In this document: one piece after another, positions 8,707 through 17,480 of the stretch
How positions within the stretch are numbered: position 1 is the first letter of the stretch
Layout: each line of letters starts with the position of its first letter
Assembly (NCBI GenBank): GCA_030426545.1
Contig: JAUHYL010000001.1
Coordinates: forward strand, 1-64,000
Direction of reading: 5' to 3'
From: Gammaproteobacteria bacterium
GTDB taxonomy: Bacteria; Pseudomonadota; Gammaproteobacteria; Pseudomonadales; Halieaceae
DNA: 64,000 nt
Program-made: the position numbers and the translations under genes
Notes under the pieces: model-generated
What the model was told of the DNA's origin: nothing
The model's input: the letters and a program-made list of their open reading frames with translations, nothing else
The model's database searches: none

Positions 8707-8949
8707 TCAGCCTCCCGCAATCTTGGCGAAGAAGATGAGCTCACTGTCCGCGTCGAATGTTTCCAACAACGGTTCCTGGATGACAATTCCATCGATAGCC
8801 AGGGCCTGCTTGCGCAGGGCGTCCTGCCGAAGTTTAGGAAAACGTGCGCAGAGTTCCACGAGTAGGTCGCGGTACGCTTCCGCGGCGACTGTCACCTCAG
8901 ACTCACCGGTGAGTCGTTCCAATTCGGAAGTGAAGATCACTCTTGCCAT
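8707..8949 (-). CDS. MoaD/ThiS-like ubiquitin-fold sulfur-carrier protein
   Basis: An 80-residue protein ending FFAKIAGG. The terminal Gly-Gly is the activation site of MoaD/ThiS sulfur carriers, which are adenylated and thiocarboxylated there. The beta-grasp pattern fits: initial strand MARVIFTSEL, central helix YRDLLVELCARFP, and a strand of the type D-S-E-L-I-F-F near the end. It sits between the molybdopterin-binding subunit gene (13 bases upstream) and the AraC gene. MoaD supplies sulfur for molybdopterin synthesis, so a dedicated copy may serve the neighbouring enzyme. A protein-modifier role is also possible. No MoaE or MoeB partner is present in this window. Confidence 0.78.
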   Translation of the reverse strand: MARVIFTSELERLTGESEVTVAAEAYRDLLVELCARFPKLRQDALRKQALAIDGIVIQEPLLETFDADSELIFFAKIAGG

Positions 8950-8962
8950 GATCCGGCGCGCC

Positions 8963-11272
8963 TTATTCCACCGCTCTGTCTATTGCAGCCAGCAGTTTGG
9001 GCGGCGACAGTGGCAGGTCGTATAACGCGGTACCCGCAGCGCGGTTTACCGCGGTGGCCACTGCGGGCATGGGCGGACAGATTGGCACCTCGCCGACACC
9101 GCGGATGCCGTAGGGGTGCAGCGGATTGGGCTCTTCAATAATCACGGTATCGATCATGGGCAGGTCTGATGCGACCGGCATGCGGTAGTCGAGAAAACCG
9201 GGATTTTCCAACACACCGTTTTCATCGTACAGATACTCCTCGTTCAAGGCCCAGCCGATGCCCTGTACGGCACCCCCCTGCATCTGGCCTTCAACATAGG
9301 CGGGGTGTACCGCCTTGCCCGCATCCTGTATGCAGGTAAATCGGGTGATGTCGACCTTGCCGGTTTCGCGGTCCACTGCCGCGTCACAGATGTTAATGGC
9401 AAACGCCGGTGCCGAGTTGTGCGCGTGCAGCGACGCAACGGCACTGAGCGGACCGCCAGTCGCGCCGGAAGTTTCAGCGAGCTCGACGAGACTCATTTCC
9501 CGATTCTCCAACTGCACTGCGGCACCGGCGTCCATAAGGTTTTCCAGGTCGCCGGTTGTTCTGGCGACGGCCTTGCCGTCGACCCACTCGACCTCATCGA
9601 GGTCGACCCCCCAGATCGCTGCCGCGCGGTGGCGCAACTCCAGTACAAGCTTCTCGGCCGCCTGGATCACCGCGCCACCGGTGGCGAGCGTGGTCCGGCT
9701 GCCGCCAGTACCGTCGCAGTAACCCACCGAATCCGTGTCGGCGACCGTCGGGTGTACGGTTTCGACCGGTACACCAAAGACCTCGGCAGCAAGTAACGCC
9801 ATGGAGGCGCGCGAGCCGCCAATATCCGGATTGCCAGTAAGCACGTTGATGGCGCCATCCAGGGCTATATTGATTGTGGCACTGGACTGCTGGCCGGAAT
9901 TTATCCAGAAAGCTGAGGCGAGACCGCGGCCCTGGCCAGGGCCCAATGGCGCCTGGTAATGCGGGTGTTCCTTCGCTGCCTGCAGCGCCTTCTTATAGCC
10001 GATCGCCTGGAAGGGCAGCCCAAAGACCGGAATATCACCCTCCTCCACCGCATTGTGCAGGCGAAAGTCGACCGGGTCGATGCCAAGTTCTTCCGCCAAC
10101 TCATTGACCGCGCATTCCACCGCCATAATCGACTGCGGCGCGCCCGGAGCGCGGTAGGCCCATACCCTGGGCTTGTTCGTCAGTACTTCGCGACCGCGAC
10201 TGCGTTGGTTCTCACACCGATAACACGCGGCACCAAACATAGTTGCCGGCATGATCGAACTGCTTGAATAACACCCGGAATCCATCACGATATCGATGTC
10301 GATCGCAGTGAGCGTACCGTCTTTCTTCGCACCGATACGCACCCGCGTCTCCGAGCAGGAAACGGGGCCCGTCGCGCGAAACACCTCCTCGCGACTCAAC
10401 ACCACCTTTACAGGCCGGCCAGACTTGAGTGCGAGTACCGCCGCAACCGGCTCAATATAAACCGTGGTCTTGCCACCAAAACCGCCGCCGATCTCTGACG
10501 CGGTTACCTTGATTTTGCCGGGTTCGATGCCAGTGAGCTGCGAGGTAAAATTGCGCACCATGAACGGACCCTGTGTGCAGCACCAAATCTCCACGCGGCC
10601 GGTTTCATCTGCACTGGCGATAGCGGCGTGAGGTTCTATGTAGCCCTGATGGCACATGGGCACCGAGTAAGTGCGCTCGACCACCACGTCTGCATCGGCG
10701 AAACCAAGATCTACATCGCCCATCTCCAGCGCCAGGTCCACCGAGAGATTGGAGGGCACCGTCGGTGCGGGGTCAAGCCCTGTCGTAATCAGGTCCGCGT
10801 GCAGCAGCGGTGCATCGTCCTCAAGCGCCGCATGCATGTCGATCACATGAGGAAGCACCTCGTACTCGACGCGCACCAGCGCTGCTGCCTCCGCCGCCAG
10901 CGATGCAGACGTGGCGGCGACAGCCGCCACAGGATGGCCGTGAAACATCGCCCTGCCGCGTGCCATGACCACGGGTGCCATATCACTGAGTTTCATTTCT
11001 ATCTCAGCGCCTTGCATCAGTTTGTCGCCTGGCTCGGGCAAATCCTCCCCCGTCATGGTCGCGATTACACCCGGCAGTTTCAGCGCCTCGGAGAAATCGA
11101 TCGACTTGATGACCGCGTGTGCATAAGGGCTGCGTACATAGTGGGCATGCAGCATGCCAGGCAGATTGAGGTCCGCACCGTACTTGGCGCGACCGGTGAC
11201 CTTGTCGGGACCGTCAGGACGCACGGGACGCGTGCCGACATACTTGAAGTCAGTCTTGACGCTGTCATTCAT
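8963..11272 (-). CDS. Molybdenum hydroxylase, large molybdopterin-binding subunit (xanthine dehydrogenase family)
   Basis: A 769-residue catalytic subunit of the xanthine dehydrogenase/CO dehydrogenase/aldehyde oxidase family. It hydroxylates a substrate carbon using water and passes electrons to Fe-S and FAD subunits. The N-terminal part (VGTRPVRPDGPDKVTGRAKY) is the usual aldehyde-oxidase N domain. GGGFGGK near residue 250 and YRAPGAPQS near 350 line the cofactor. The catalytic Glu is in IRGVGE near residue 735. Start ATG 11272 lies four bases after the 2Fe-2S gene and follows GAGGAG. Operon order is FAD, 2Fe-2S, Mo subunit, MoaD-like, AraC. Candidate substrates are N-heterocycles, aldehydes or a steroid/terpenoid tertiary carbon; none can be chosen from the sequence. 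Confidence 0.93.
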   Translation of the reverse strand: MNDSVKTDFKYVGTRPVRPDGPDKVTGRAKYGADLNLPGMLHAHYVRSPYAHAVIKSIDFSEALKLPGVIATMTGEDLPEPGDKLMQGAEIEMKLSDMAPVVMARGRAMFHGHPVAAVAATSASLAAEAAALVRVEYEVLPHVIDMHAALEDDAPLLHADLITTGLDPAPTVPSNLSVDLALEMGDVDLGFADADVVVERTYSVPMCHQGYIEPHAAIASADETGRVEIWCCTQGPFMVRNFTSQLTGIEPGKIKVTASEIGGGFGGKTTVYIEPVAAVLALKSGRPVKVVLSREEVFRATGPVSCSETRVRIGAKKDGTLTAIDIDIVMDSGCYSSSSIMPATMFGAACYRCENQRSRGREVLTNKPRVWAYRAPGAPQSIMAVECAVNELAEELGIDPVDFRLHNAVEEGDIPVFGLPFQAIGYKKALQAAKEHPHYQAPLGPGQGRGLASAFWINSGQQSSATINIALDGAINVLTGNPDIGGSRASMALLAAEVFGVPVETVHPTVADTDSVGYCDGTGGSRTTLATGGAVIQAAEKLVLELRHRAAAIWGVDLDEVEWVDGKAVARTTGDLENLMDAGAAVQLENREMSLVELAETSGATGGPLSAVASLHAHNSAPAFAINICDAAVDRETGKVDITRFTCIQDAGKAVHPAYVEGQMQGGAVQGIGWALNEEYLYDENGVLENPGFLDYRMPVASDLPMIDTVIIEEPNPLHPYGIRGVGEVPICPPMPAVATAVNRAAGTALYDLPLSPPKLLAAIDRAVE

Positions 11273-11276
11273 GCGC

Positions 11277-11762
11277 TCACGCTCCTCGTATTTCCGAAGC
11301 GGCGGCCAGGACCGCCAGGATAATTTTGTCGTAACCCGTACAACGGCACAGATTGCCGGCCAGCCAGAAGCGCACCTCTTCCTCGCTTGGGTCTGGGTTT
11401 TCCTCCAGCAGCGCCTTGGCCGCAACCACCACACCGGGCGTGCAGATACCGCACTGTAGTCCCGCGTGTTCCAGTAGTTGCTGCTGTATTGGGTGCAATC
11501 GGCCATCTTGAGCCACACCCTCGATAGTCGCCACGCGGCGGCCCTCGGCCTCAGCGGCGAGCACCAGGCAGGAACAGACCAACGCATCGTCCAGCAGGAC
11601 GCTACAGGCACCGCAGTCGCCCGTCGTACAACCCTCCTTCGTGCCGGTCATCTCCAGGTTGTTGCGTAACGCATCGGACAAAACCTGCCCCGGCTCACAC
11701 AGGAACTCGCGCGGCTCCCCGTTCACCGTGGTACTGACATGTATCTTTCTCACTTGCATCAT
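11277..11762 (-). CDS. Molybdenum hydroxylase, [2Fe-2S] subunit
   Basis: A 161-residue small subunit with two 2Fe-2S clusters. The N-terminal ferredoxin-like cluster ligands lie in GCTTGDCGACSVLLD...VCSC (about residues 44-65). The second cluster is in CGICTPG (about 102) and CRCTGY (about 140). It carries electrons from the molybdenum centre to FAD. Two adjacent ATG codons open the gene at 11762, nine bases after the FAD subunit stop. The length and motif order match CoxS-type subunits. Confidence 0.95.
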   Translation of the reverse strand: MMQVRKIHVSTTVNGEPREFLCEPGQVLSDALRNNLEMTGTKEGCTTGDCGACSVLLDDALVCSCLVLAAEAEGRRVATIEGVAQDGRLHPIQQQLLEHAGLQCGICTPGVVVAAKALLEENPDPSEEEVRFWLAGNLCRCTGYDKIILAVLAAASEIRGA

Positions 11763-11771
11763 CCCGCAGCC

Positions 11772-12641
11772 TTACGTGGGTTGTTCGATACGCGACCGCG
11801 CAATGGCAGCGGCACGCCGGACCAGCACACCGACGACCTTCCTGCGGTAGTCGGCGGTGCCGCGCTTGTCTGTAATTGGTACAGCGGCGCCAGACGCCGC
11901 GTACCCCGCGTTACGCAGGCTGTCCTCGTCCAGCGTGGTACCGATGAGCGCAGCTGCGGCCCCAGGCACCAACAGCGCTGTAGGGGCGACCGCTCCGATT
12001 GCAACGCGCGCGTCGGTACACACACCCGACTCATCCAGCGTCAACGCCACGCCGGCGCCGACGATCGCGATGTCCATCTCGGTACGCGGAATCATGCGCA
12101 GGTAGGCATCGGCTGTGCGCGGCGCTGGCCTCGGCAACTCCAGAGACACCAGTATCTCCCCGTCCTCGAGACAGTGCGTGCCGGGGCCAGTGGTGAAATC
12201 TTCCGCCGCCACCGTGCGTTCTCCACCGAGCCCAGCGATGTGGCAGGTCGCACGATTCACGATCAACGCGGGTACGCAGTCCGCCGCCGGGGATGCGTTG
12301 CACAGGTTACCGCCGGCGGAACAACGACCCTGTACCTGGCTGGAACCGATCAGGCCGAGCGCCTCGGTGAAGCCGGGGTAGATACGCGCGATCTCCCTGT
12401 TTGTCGTCACGATGGCGCCGGGTACCGCGGCACCAAGGCGCAGACCGTTGTCATCGAGGGTGAGAGCCGTCAGTTCGGGGATGCGCTTGAGATCAACAAT
12501 ATGCTGTGGGTCACGCAGGCCCAGCTTTACCTGCACAAGAAGGTCGGTGCCGCCGGCAAGGGGTCTGTTAGCCGCCCCACCCGCCAGCGCCTGCAGGGCT
12601 TCTGCCAACGTGGAGGGCGCGCTGTACTGAACTAGTGACAT
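11772..12641 (-). CDS. Molybdenum hydroxylase, FAD-binding subunit
   Basis: A 289-residue CoxM-type subunit. The FAD-binding N-terminal half shows RPLAGGTDLL near residues 31-40 and the CSAGGNLCNASPAAD motif near 105-120. The C-terminal CO-dehydrogenase flavoprotein domain follows. The ATG at 12641 starts MSLVQYSAPSTLAEAL. Longer in-frame readings up to 12749 contain a basic, low-complexity extension unlike the family and run into the operator. It is the first gene of the operon and diverges from the SDR at 12888. Confidence 0.93.
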   Translation of the reverse strand: MSLVQYSAPSTLAEALQALAGGAANRPLAGGTDLLVQVKLGLRDPQHIVDLKRIPELTALTLDDNGLRLGAAVPGAIVTTNREIARIYPGFTEALGLIGSSQVQGRCSAGGNLCNASPAADCVPALIVNRATCHIAGLGGERTVAAEDFTTGPGTHCLEDGEILVSLELPRPAPRTADAYLRMIPRTEMDIAIVGAGVALTLDESGVCTDARVAIGAVAPTALLVPGAAAALIGTTLDEDSLRNAGYAASGAAVPITDKRGTADYRRKVVGVLVRRAAAIARSRIEQPT

Positions 12642-12743
12642 GCAAAATCCCGGGTTGTTAACAATCGTCCTGAGGACCGGCTGGCGCAGGCGGCTCGCGG
12701 CCCGGGCAGGTGCCCGGCGCTGCCGGGCCACGCCCAAACTTTT

Positions 12744-12754
12744 CAACACTGTTG
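12744..12754. promoter_or_regulatory. Operator-like palindrome CAACAcTGTTG between divergent units
   Basis: An exact match to CAACAnTGTTG. It lies 103 bases before the FAD-subunit start (12641, minus) and 134 bases before the SDR start (12888, plus). A TATACT at 12773-12778 could be the -10 for the plus-strand unit, placing the operator over its -35 region. The rest of the 246-base divergent region shows no gene. Confidence 0.75.
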
Positions 12755-12887
12755 TTCATTAAATCATTTCGCTATACTGACATCAATAGACTGCCCGCGG
12801 GCCACGTCACCCCATTCAGGATAGTAACAGTGCCTCATATACGCCCACGTTCTCCGTCCATAGACCCACCCAAAAGACGCGATTAGC

Positions 12888-13700
12888 GTGGACCTCGGGC
12901 TCACAGGAGCTGTGGTGATCGTCACCGGGGCGACCGCCAATATCGGGCGGGCCATCGCGCTGGGGTTCGCTGCCGAGGGCGCAAGTCTGGTGGCGGTGGG
13001 CCGCGATGAGGCCGCCGGAGAGCGCGTGGTGTGTGCGGCACTAGAGCGCGGCGCGCAGGGCGCGGTATTCGTGGGCGCCGACCTGCTGGACGAAAATGCG
13101 CCTGCACAGATTCTTACAGCAGCGGCGGCGCTGGGCCCTGTGCAGGTGCTGGTAAACAACGTCGGCGGCAATATAGGCGCCGGCCTGTTCGTCGATTCTG
13201 ACCCCGCAACCTGGCCCGGCGATATCGATCTCAACCTGATGAGCGTGTTGCGCATGACGCATGCAGCACTGCCAGGGATGATCGAGCGTCAGACCGGTTG
13301 CATCATCAACGTAGGCTCCACCGCTGGATTGGTGGGCGATTACCTGTTGTCGATTTACTCCGCCGCAAAAGCCGCCGTGCACGGATTCACCCGGGTGCTC
13401 GCGAAAGAAGTCGGTGATCACGGTATTCGCGTCAACGCCGTCGCGCCCTACGGCACAGTCGCGTCGGACCCCGAGGCTTTTTCCAGCGGCAGCCGCTTTC
13501 ACCCCGACAGTGACTTCTTCGACAAGCTGGGACGGGCGGCACCGGAAGACCGGGCGCGTATGGCGCGGCCACGCGGAGCCCTGCCGCGCAGCATCGCACA
13601 ACCGGACGAGGTTGCCAGCGCGGTACTGTACCTGGCATCGGACACCGCGAGCTTCGTCACGGGCCAGGTCCTCCAGGTCGATGGCGGCACCTTACTGTAA
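12888..13700 (+). CDS. SDR oxidoreductase
   Basis: A 270-residue classical SDR with an unusual glycine-rich motif TGATANIG (residues 12-19) in place of TGxxxGxG. NNVGG is near 91 and the catalytic Ser is in NVGSTAG. YSAAKAA (about 156-162) gives Tyr/Lys, and VDGGT closes the chain. The start is a GTG at 12888; no strong ribosome-binding site is visible. It is followed 13 bases later by a TIM-barrel isomerase gene and shares its promoter region with the molybdenum-hydroxylase operon. This suggests a step on the product of that hydroxylase, for example oxidation of the new hydroxyl group (inference). Confidence 0.82.
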   Translation: MDLGLTGAVVIVTGATANIGRAIALGFAAEGASLVAVGRDEAAGERVVCAALERGAQGAVFVGADLLDENAPAQILTAAAALGPVQVLVNNVGGNIGAGLFVDSDPATWPGDIDLNLMSVLRMTHAALPGMIERQTGCIINVGSTAGLVGDYLLSIYSAAKAAVHGFTRVLAKEVGDHGIRVNAVAPYGTVASDPEAFSSGSRFHPDSDFFDKLGRAAPEDRARMARPRGALPRSIAQPDEVASAVLYLASDTASFVTGQVLQVDGGTLL

Positions 13701-13713
13701 TTAGGAGAAGTCA

Positions 13714-14514
13714 ATGATTGACCCGGCACGACCGTTCGGCCTGCATCAAGTCTCCGCCCTGGAGGCGAGCCCCGAGGACTTCATCGACCTGGCCGCGCGG
13801 GCGGGCTGCGCGGAGGTGTCGCTGTTTGCGCACCAACCCAACAGCGACTCCGGCTTCCCCGTGGTAACGCGCGACAAATGCGGCGCGGTAGCCCGCCGCC
13901 TGCATGATAACGGCGTGCGACTCGCCAATGTCGATTGTTTCCTGCTCCACCCCAACGCTATACCAGCAGAGTTCGACCCTGCCCTGGCACTGGGCGGGGA
14001 ACTGGGCGCTCGCGGTGCCGTGGTTTTGCTCTTCGACAACGAAGAGACGCGCGTGATCGACAAACTTGGCGCGCTCAGCGCAAGGGCGGCCAGTCTTGAT
14101 CTCAACATCGCCGTGGAGTTCCTGGCCATGTCACCGTCATGGAACACGCTTGAGACCCTGGCGGATTTACTGACCCGTGCCGCCCTGCCCAACGTCCTAC
14201 TGGGTGTAGACGTCCTGCACCTGGTCCGCTCCGGCGGACAGCCGGCGGACATCGCGCGCATTGACCCAGACCTTGTGGGCTACGCCCAGCTCTGTGACGG
14301 CGCCGACCTCACCACCACGTCCGACTACGCGGAAGAGGCGGCGGGCAACCGGCTGGCGCCCGGCGACGGCGCCTTCCCGCTGCGACAGTTCCTGGCGGCG
14401 TTGCCAGCCGAGACGCCGCTGGAACTGGAAGTCCCGCAGCCGCCAGACCGCCTCGCCGCGGAACGTATCGAGCACGCCGTCGCGGGCGCGCGTCGCCTGT
14501 TCGCACAAGGCTGA
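13714..14514 (+). CDS. Sugar phosphate isomerase/epimerase-like TIM-barrel protein
   Basis: A 266-residue protein of the xylose-isomerase-like TIM-barrel group (AP endonuclease family 2 fold). Features include FGLHQVSALEASPEDFIDLAA at the N-terminus split over a strand and helix, a metal Glu in NIAVEFLAMSP (about residue 135), Asp/His in GVDVLHLVRSGG (about 165-172), and Asp-Gly-Ala-Asp in LCDGADL near 195. The final metal Glu is probably in LELEVPQ. Related proteins are hydroxypyruvate isomerases, inosose dehydratases and uncharacterised catabolic isomerases. The start follows TAGGAGAAG. It is convergent with the small Rieske-linked gene ending at 14529. Confidence 0.8.
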   Translation: MIDPARPFGLHQVSALEASPEDFIDLAARAGCAEVSLFAHQPNSDSGFPVVTRDKCGAVARRLHDNGVRLANVDCFLLHPNAIPAEFDPALALGGELGARGAVVLLFDNEETRVIDKLGALSARAASLDLNIAVEFLAMSPSWNTLETLADLLTRAALPNVLLGVDVLHLVRSGGQPADIARIDPDLVGYAQLCDGADLTTTSDYAEEAAGNRLAPGDGAFPLRQFLAALPAETPLELEVPQPPDRLAAERIEHAVAGARRLFAQG

Positions 14515-14528
14515 TAGAAGGGTTTAAT

Positions 14529-14870
14529 TCAGGAGTCGGAAACGGCGCGGGTAATCGTAATGTGCCGCGCGTCGCGCGCATGGCGCGGCTCATCGTCACC
14601 CTGTATTTCTACCGCGAGACCGATGTGGGCCAGGCTTAACAACAGCGACATCAGGCGCTGCTCTTGTGCATCGTGCTGGTCCAGGGGCTTTGCATCGAGC
14701 AGATCAAGCGCGGGCGCCACCAGGTTTTCCGCGGTGTGAAAAAACACCTCACGTTCCTGGGCCGTGCTGTCCAGCCTGCGCTGCGCGCGCTCCGCCGCCG
14801 TCGCGAATGACCAATCGGACACGAAGACCTCGAGTGCCTCAAATCCCGATGGCAATGACACCGCGCTCAC
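14529..14870 (-). CDS. Small conserved-looking protein coupled to a Rieske oxygenase; unknown function
   Basis: A 113-residue protein I do not recognise. It starts with a GTG whose bases overlap the stop codon of the Rieske oxygenase (GTGA), which implies translational coupling. It is predicted mostly alpha-helical, with an acidic and Gln/Asp-rich middle and no Cys or obvious metal motif. It is much shorter than a ring-hydroxylating dioxygenase beta subunit (about 170 residues) and lacks its fold signature. A small accessory or assembly role for the oxygenase is the simplest reading, but it is inference. Confidence 0.6.
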   Translation of the reverse strand: MSAVSLPSGFEALEVFVSDWSFATAAERAQRRLDSTAQEREVFFHTAENLVAPALDLLDAKPLDQHDAQEQRLMSLLLSLAHIGLAVEIQGDDEPRHARDARHITITRAVSDS

Positions 14871-16075
14871 AACAGCGCCCTCCCCGCTGCGTCGCGTTCC
14901 GCGCGCCAGTTCTCCACCCTCCGGTTAACCTCCTGAAACAGATGCCGGCACAGGATTTCCTGCGACTGGAAGTGAATGTGAGTTAGCGCGCCGCTGTTCA
15001 GCCCGCGCTGCCCGGCCTCGATTACAGCGCGGTCCTCCGAGTGAATATCGCGCGCGGTCGCCATGGCGTATTCGCGCGCAAAACGTCGGCTGGCGCAGTC
15101 GTCCTCGCCATTCCAGTACAGACGGATTACACCACGCGACCGCGTGGGGGACAGTGGTATTACACACTGCGAAAACGGTGTCATGGGAGAACCGAGGAGG
15201 AACAGGTTAGGAAAGATCGCGTAGTACTGCTTGGCTCGCGTGACATCTCCGAAACCGTCGCGCATGGCGAGCTCCGCCCCCTTCACGAATGCCAGGCCCT
15301 GAAAGGGCAGCGGCCTGGCATCTGGATTGGACCAGATCGTCTGCGTGCGGTGGGTGCCGTGGAAGCCAAAATTCACCGGGTAACCGAAGGGGTTCTGCGG
15401 GCCCGCTGCAGCCGCGCCTGAGCGCGGATGGATGAAACGCAGGTGATAATTTTCCTGGAAGTTGTCGTAGGTGAGCTTCCAGTTGGCCTCGATCTCGTAC
15501 GTGTACTCGGAAAACGTCGTGGCCTGCGCGGACGGTAACTCCTCCAGCTCGGTGGCGAGGGGGCCAAGAAACTCCGCCAGGCTTTCCTGCGGTGTGGCAT
15601 CGAGATTGACAAAGATTAAACGCGCGCAGACATCTACCGCCACGGGCGTCAGCGCACAATCGGCCTTGTCGACGTAGAAACGCTCAAAATCCGGCGCCGA
15701 CAGCAGTTCGCCATCATCGGCGAAAGTCCACCTGTGGTAGGGACAACTGAAGCGAGAGCGACTGCCTTCGCACTCTGACACTAACTGCGTCCCGCGGTGG
15801 GTGCAGACGTTGTGAAAGGCGCGGATGACATCGTCCCGCCCGCGCGTAATCAGTATCGACGCGTCGGCAATTTCGATCTCCCGGACAATATAACTCCCGG
15901 GTTCCGGCAACTCACAGACGTGCCCAATTTGCAGCCAGCTGCGACGGAAGATCGCCTCCACTTCAAGCGCGAAGTAGTCGGGCTGGTAGTAAGGCGCCGC
16001 GGGAATTGGTGAAGTACCAAGATCGGCCGTGTCTTCATCGAGTTCGATGTGGTCCTGCGTTGATGACTCCTCCAT
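14867..16075 (-). CDS. Rieske aromatic-ring-hydroxylating-type oxygenase, alpha subunit
   Basis: A 402-residue oxygenase. The Rieske cluster ligands are CTHRG (about residues 91-95) and CPYHRW (about 110-115), the C-x-H...C-x2-H pattern. The C-terminal catalytic domain has the DNFQENYHLRFIHP segment (about 205-218), holding the bridging Asp and the first two Fe-ligand His residues. It inserts oxygen into an unactivated ring or C-H bond and needs a reductase and ferredoxin. None are adjacent, but candidates lie at 26867 and 28155. It has the 21-base-linked sulfotransferase gene upstream and a coupled small gene downstream. Single-component-type oxygenases of this length include KshA relatives and carnitine/choline oxygenases; I cannot choose. 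Confidence 0.9.
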   Translation of the reverse strand: MEESSTQDHIELDEDTADLGTSPIPAAPYYQPDYFALEVEAIFRRSWLQIGHVCELPEPGSYIVREIEIADASILITRGRDDVIRAFHNVCTHRGTQLVSECEGSRSRFSCPYHRWTFADDGELLSAPDFERFYVDKADCALTPVAVDVCARLIFVNLDATPQESLAEFLGPLATELEELPSAQATTFSEYTYEIEANWKLTYDNFQENYHLRFIHPRSGAAAAGPQNPFGYPVNFGFHGTHRTQTIWSNPDARPLPFQGLAFVKGAELAMRDGFGDVTRAKQYYAIFPNLFLLGSPMTPFSQCVIPLSPTRSRGVIRLYWNGEDDCASRRFAREYAMATARDIHSEDRAVIEAGQRGLNSGALTHIHFQSQEILCRHLFQEVNRRVENWRAERDAAGRALL

Positions 16076-16096
16076 AACTTCTACCTCGCAGCCGTG

Positions 16097-17248
16097 TCAG
16101 CCTTCAGCCCGCACTGTGTACTTGTCCTGGTAACGTTCCAGCACAGGCGCGACGCGCTCGACGCTTAAGCCGAACTCGGCCAGCTTGTACTCGTGCTTGC
16201 CGAACTTGTTTTGCGGGTTGTCGTCGAGCCAGTCCCGCATACCCTGCTCAACCTCTGGTGTGAACTCGTCGCCCAGGCCCGCGTAAAGTTCGCGCATGCT
16301 GCCAACTGGGTCCTCGGTCATATTCGCGTAATGCACGTCGATGATGCGGTCTTCGCCGAATTTCTCCCGGAAGTCCATGATGCGATCGACATGCTGCTGT
16401 AACTGGTAGAGGCAATTGTCGCCAATCCACTCGGGCGTGGCGCCGGTTTCGAAACCCCTGTGCGACAGCGAGATGATGCTGCAGAACGAGCCCAGCGCGG
16501 CGTAAGGGTCGCGATGCGTCCAGACCAGCCGCGCGTCGGGATAGACCTTGAGCAGGGTCTCCAGGAACAACGCATGCGACGGCATCTTCAGGTTCCAGTT
16601 ACCCGGCGCGTCAGCCTGCAGCAACTGCAGGAAACGCTTGTGGTACTCGTAGGCCGACGTCATGTCGGCCTCGAGTAACCAGTCGCGATACGTCAGCATA
16701 CTGCAGCGCGACTCCAGCATCAGCGTCTTGAAGTCATGCGCCATGAAGAACACGCACTCATTTGGGTAGATAGCCGAACTGCGATAGTACTTGCCCATTT
16801 CCGGCCGTGCTTCGAGCATCTGCCGCTCAAATTCAAGCAACTCCAGCGCGCGCGGATCAGTGTAGAGCATCTCGCGCGTGGGCGGCGGAACCGGAGTCTC
16901 AATTTCCCAGGTCAGAGGAGAGCGCCGCGCGGGGTCGGTGGCCAGCAGGTTGCTGAGAAGCGTAGTGCCCGTGCGCGGTATTCCGAAAACGAAAACCGGT
17001 CGCTCCACAGGGCGTTCCAGTAATTCAGGACGTTGCTCCAGGTAATCAGTGGTACGCAGCCGGTTGGCCAGCAATTGCACGATGTTCGGACGCAACCGCT
17101 GCAACGCACCCGCTGTGGGCTGGCCGGCGTTGAGGTCGGCGAGATAGACATCGAGCCCCTCGCGAAAACTGTCGCTATCAAAATGCTCCAGCCCTGTCTC
17201 CTGACGCGCCTGTTCAATGAGCTCTTCCGCTACGAGTGCTTCCGTCAT
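16097..17248 (-). CDS. Sulfotransferase-family protein
   Basis: A 383-residue protein of the Sulfotransfer_3 type. The 5'-phosphosulfate loop is FVFGIPRTGTTLL (about residues 78-90) and the 3'-phosphate-binding region is WTHRDPYAALGS (about 233-245). These bind PAPS. The length, about 380 residues with an N-terminal helical segment, matches bacterial family members often found in lipid and steroid catabolic clusters. It may sulfate an alcohol intermediate, yet many members remain untested. It is the first gene of the minus-strand unit with the Rieske oxygenase, and its ATG at 17248 follows GAGGATGCC. An alkylsulfatase-like gene occurs at 49414. Confidence 0.85.
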   Translation of the reverse strand: MTEALVAEELIEQARQETGLEHFDSDSFREGLDVYLADLNAGQPTAGALQRLRPNIVQLLANRLRTTDYLEQRPELLERPVERPVFVFGIPRTGTTLLSNLLATDPARRSPLTWEIETPVPPPTREMLYTDPRALELLEFERQMLEARPEMGKYYRSSAIYPNECVFFMAHDFKTLMLESRCSMLTYRDWLLEADMTSAYEYHKRFLQLLQADAPGNWNLKMPSHALFLETLLKVYPDARLVWTHRDPYAALGSFCSIISLSHRGFETGATPEWIGDNCLYQLQQHVDRIMDFREKFGEDRIIDVHYANMTEDPVGSMRELYAGLGDEFTPEVEQGMRDWLDDNPQNKFGKHEYKLAEFGLSVERVAPVLERYQDKYTVRAEG

Positions 17249-17480
17249 GGCATCCTCGGCTATATGTTTCTACTGCGCGCAGCTATAACAGCTGCTATGC
17301 AGGCATTCTGGCACGTCCGCTTCGAGCGTGACAATCACAGCGGCGTCCGTGCTGGCCCACCATGTGTATTGCGGCCCGATGTCTACACTCTCTGTCATTG
17401 AGCAGTTAGCGGGTGTTACCTACACTGCAGTTACCCCCATTTCATTCGCGGGCACACCAAGCCCGCTGAGAGGAGACATC

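Noticed and set aside
11739-12635. Plus-strand open frame of 298 codons
   Set aside because: Antisense of the molybdenum hydroxylase FAD subunit, which has clear motifs.
17279-17295. Inverted repeat GCAGCT-ataac-AGCTGC between the sulfotransferase and SDR genes
   Set aside because: Does not resemble CAACAnTGTTG and has short arms. Chance occurrence is likely; this divergent region (17249-17480) shows no clear copy of the common operator.
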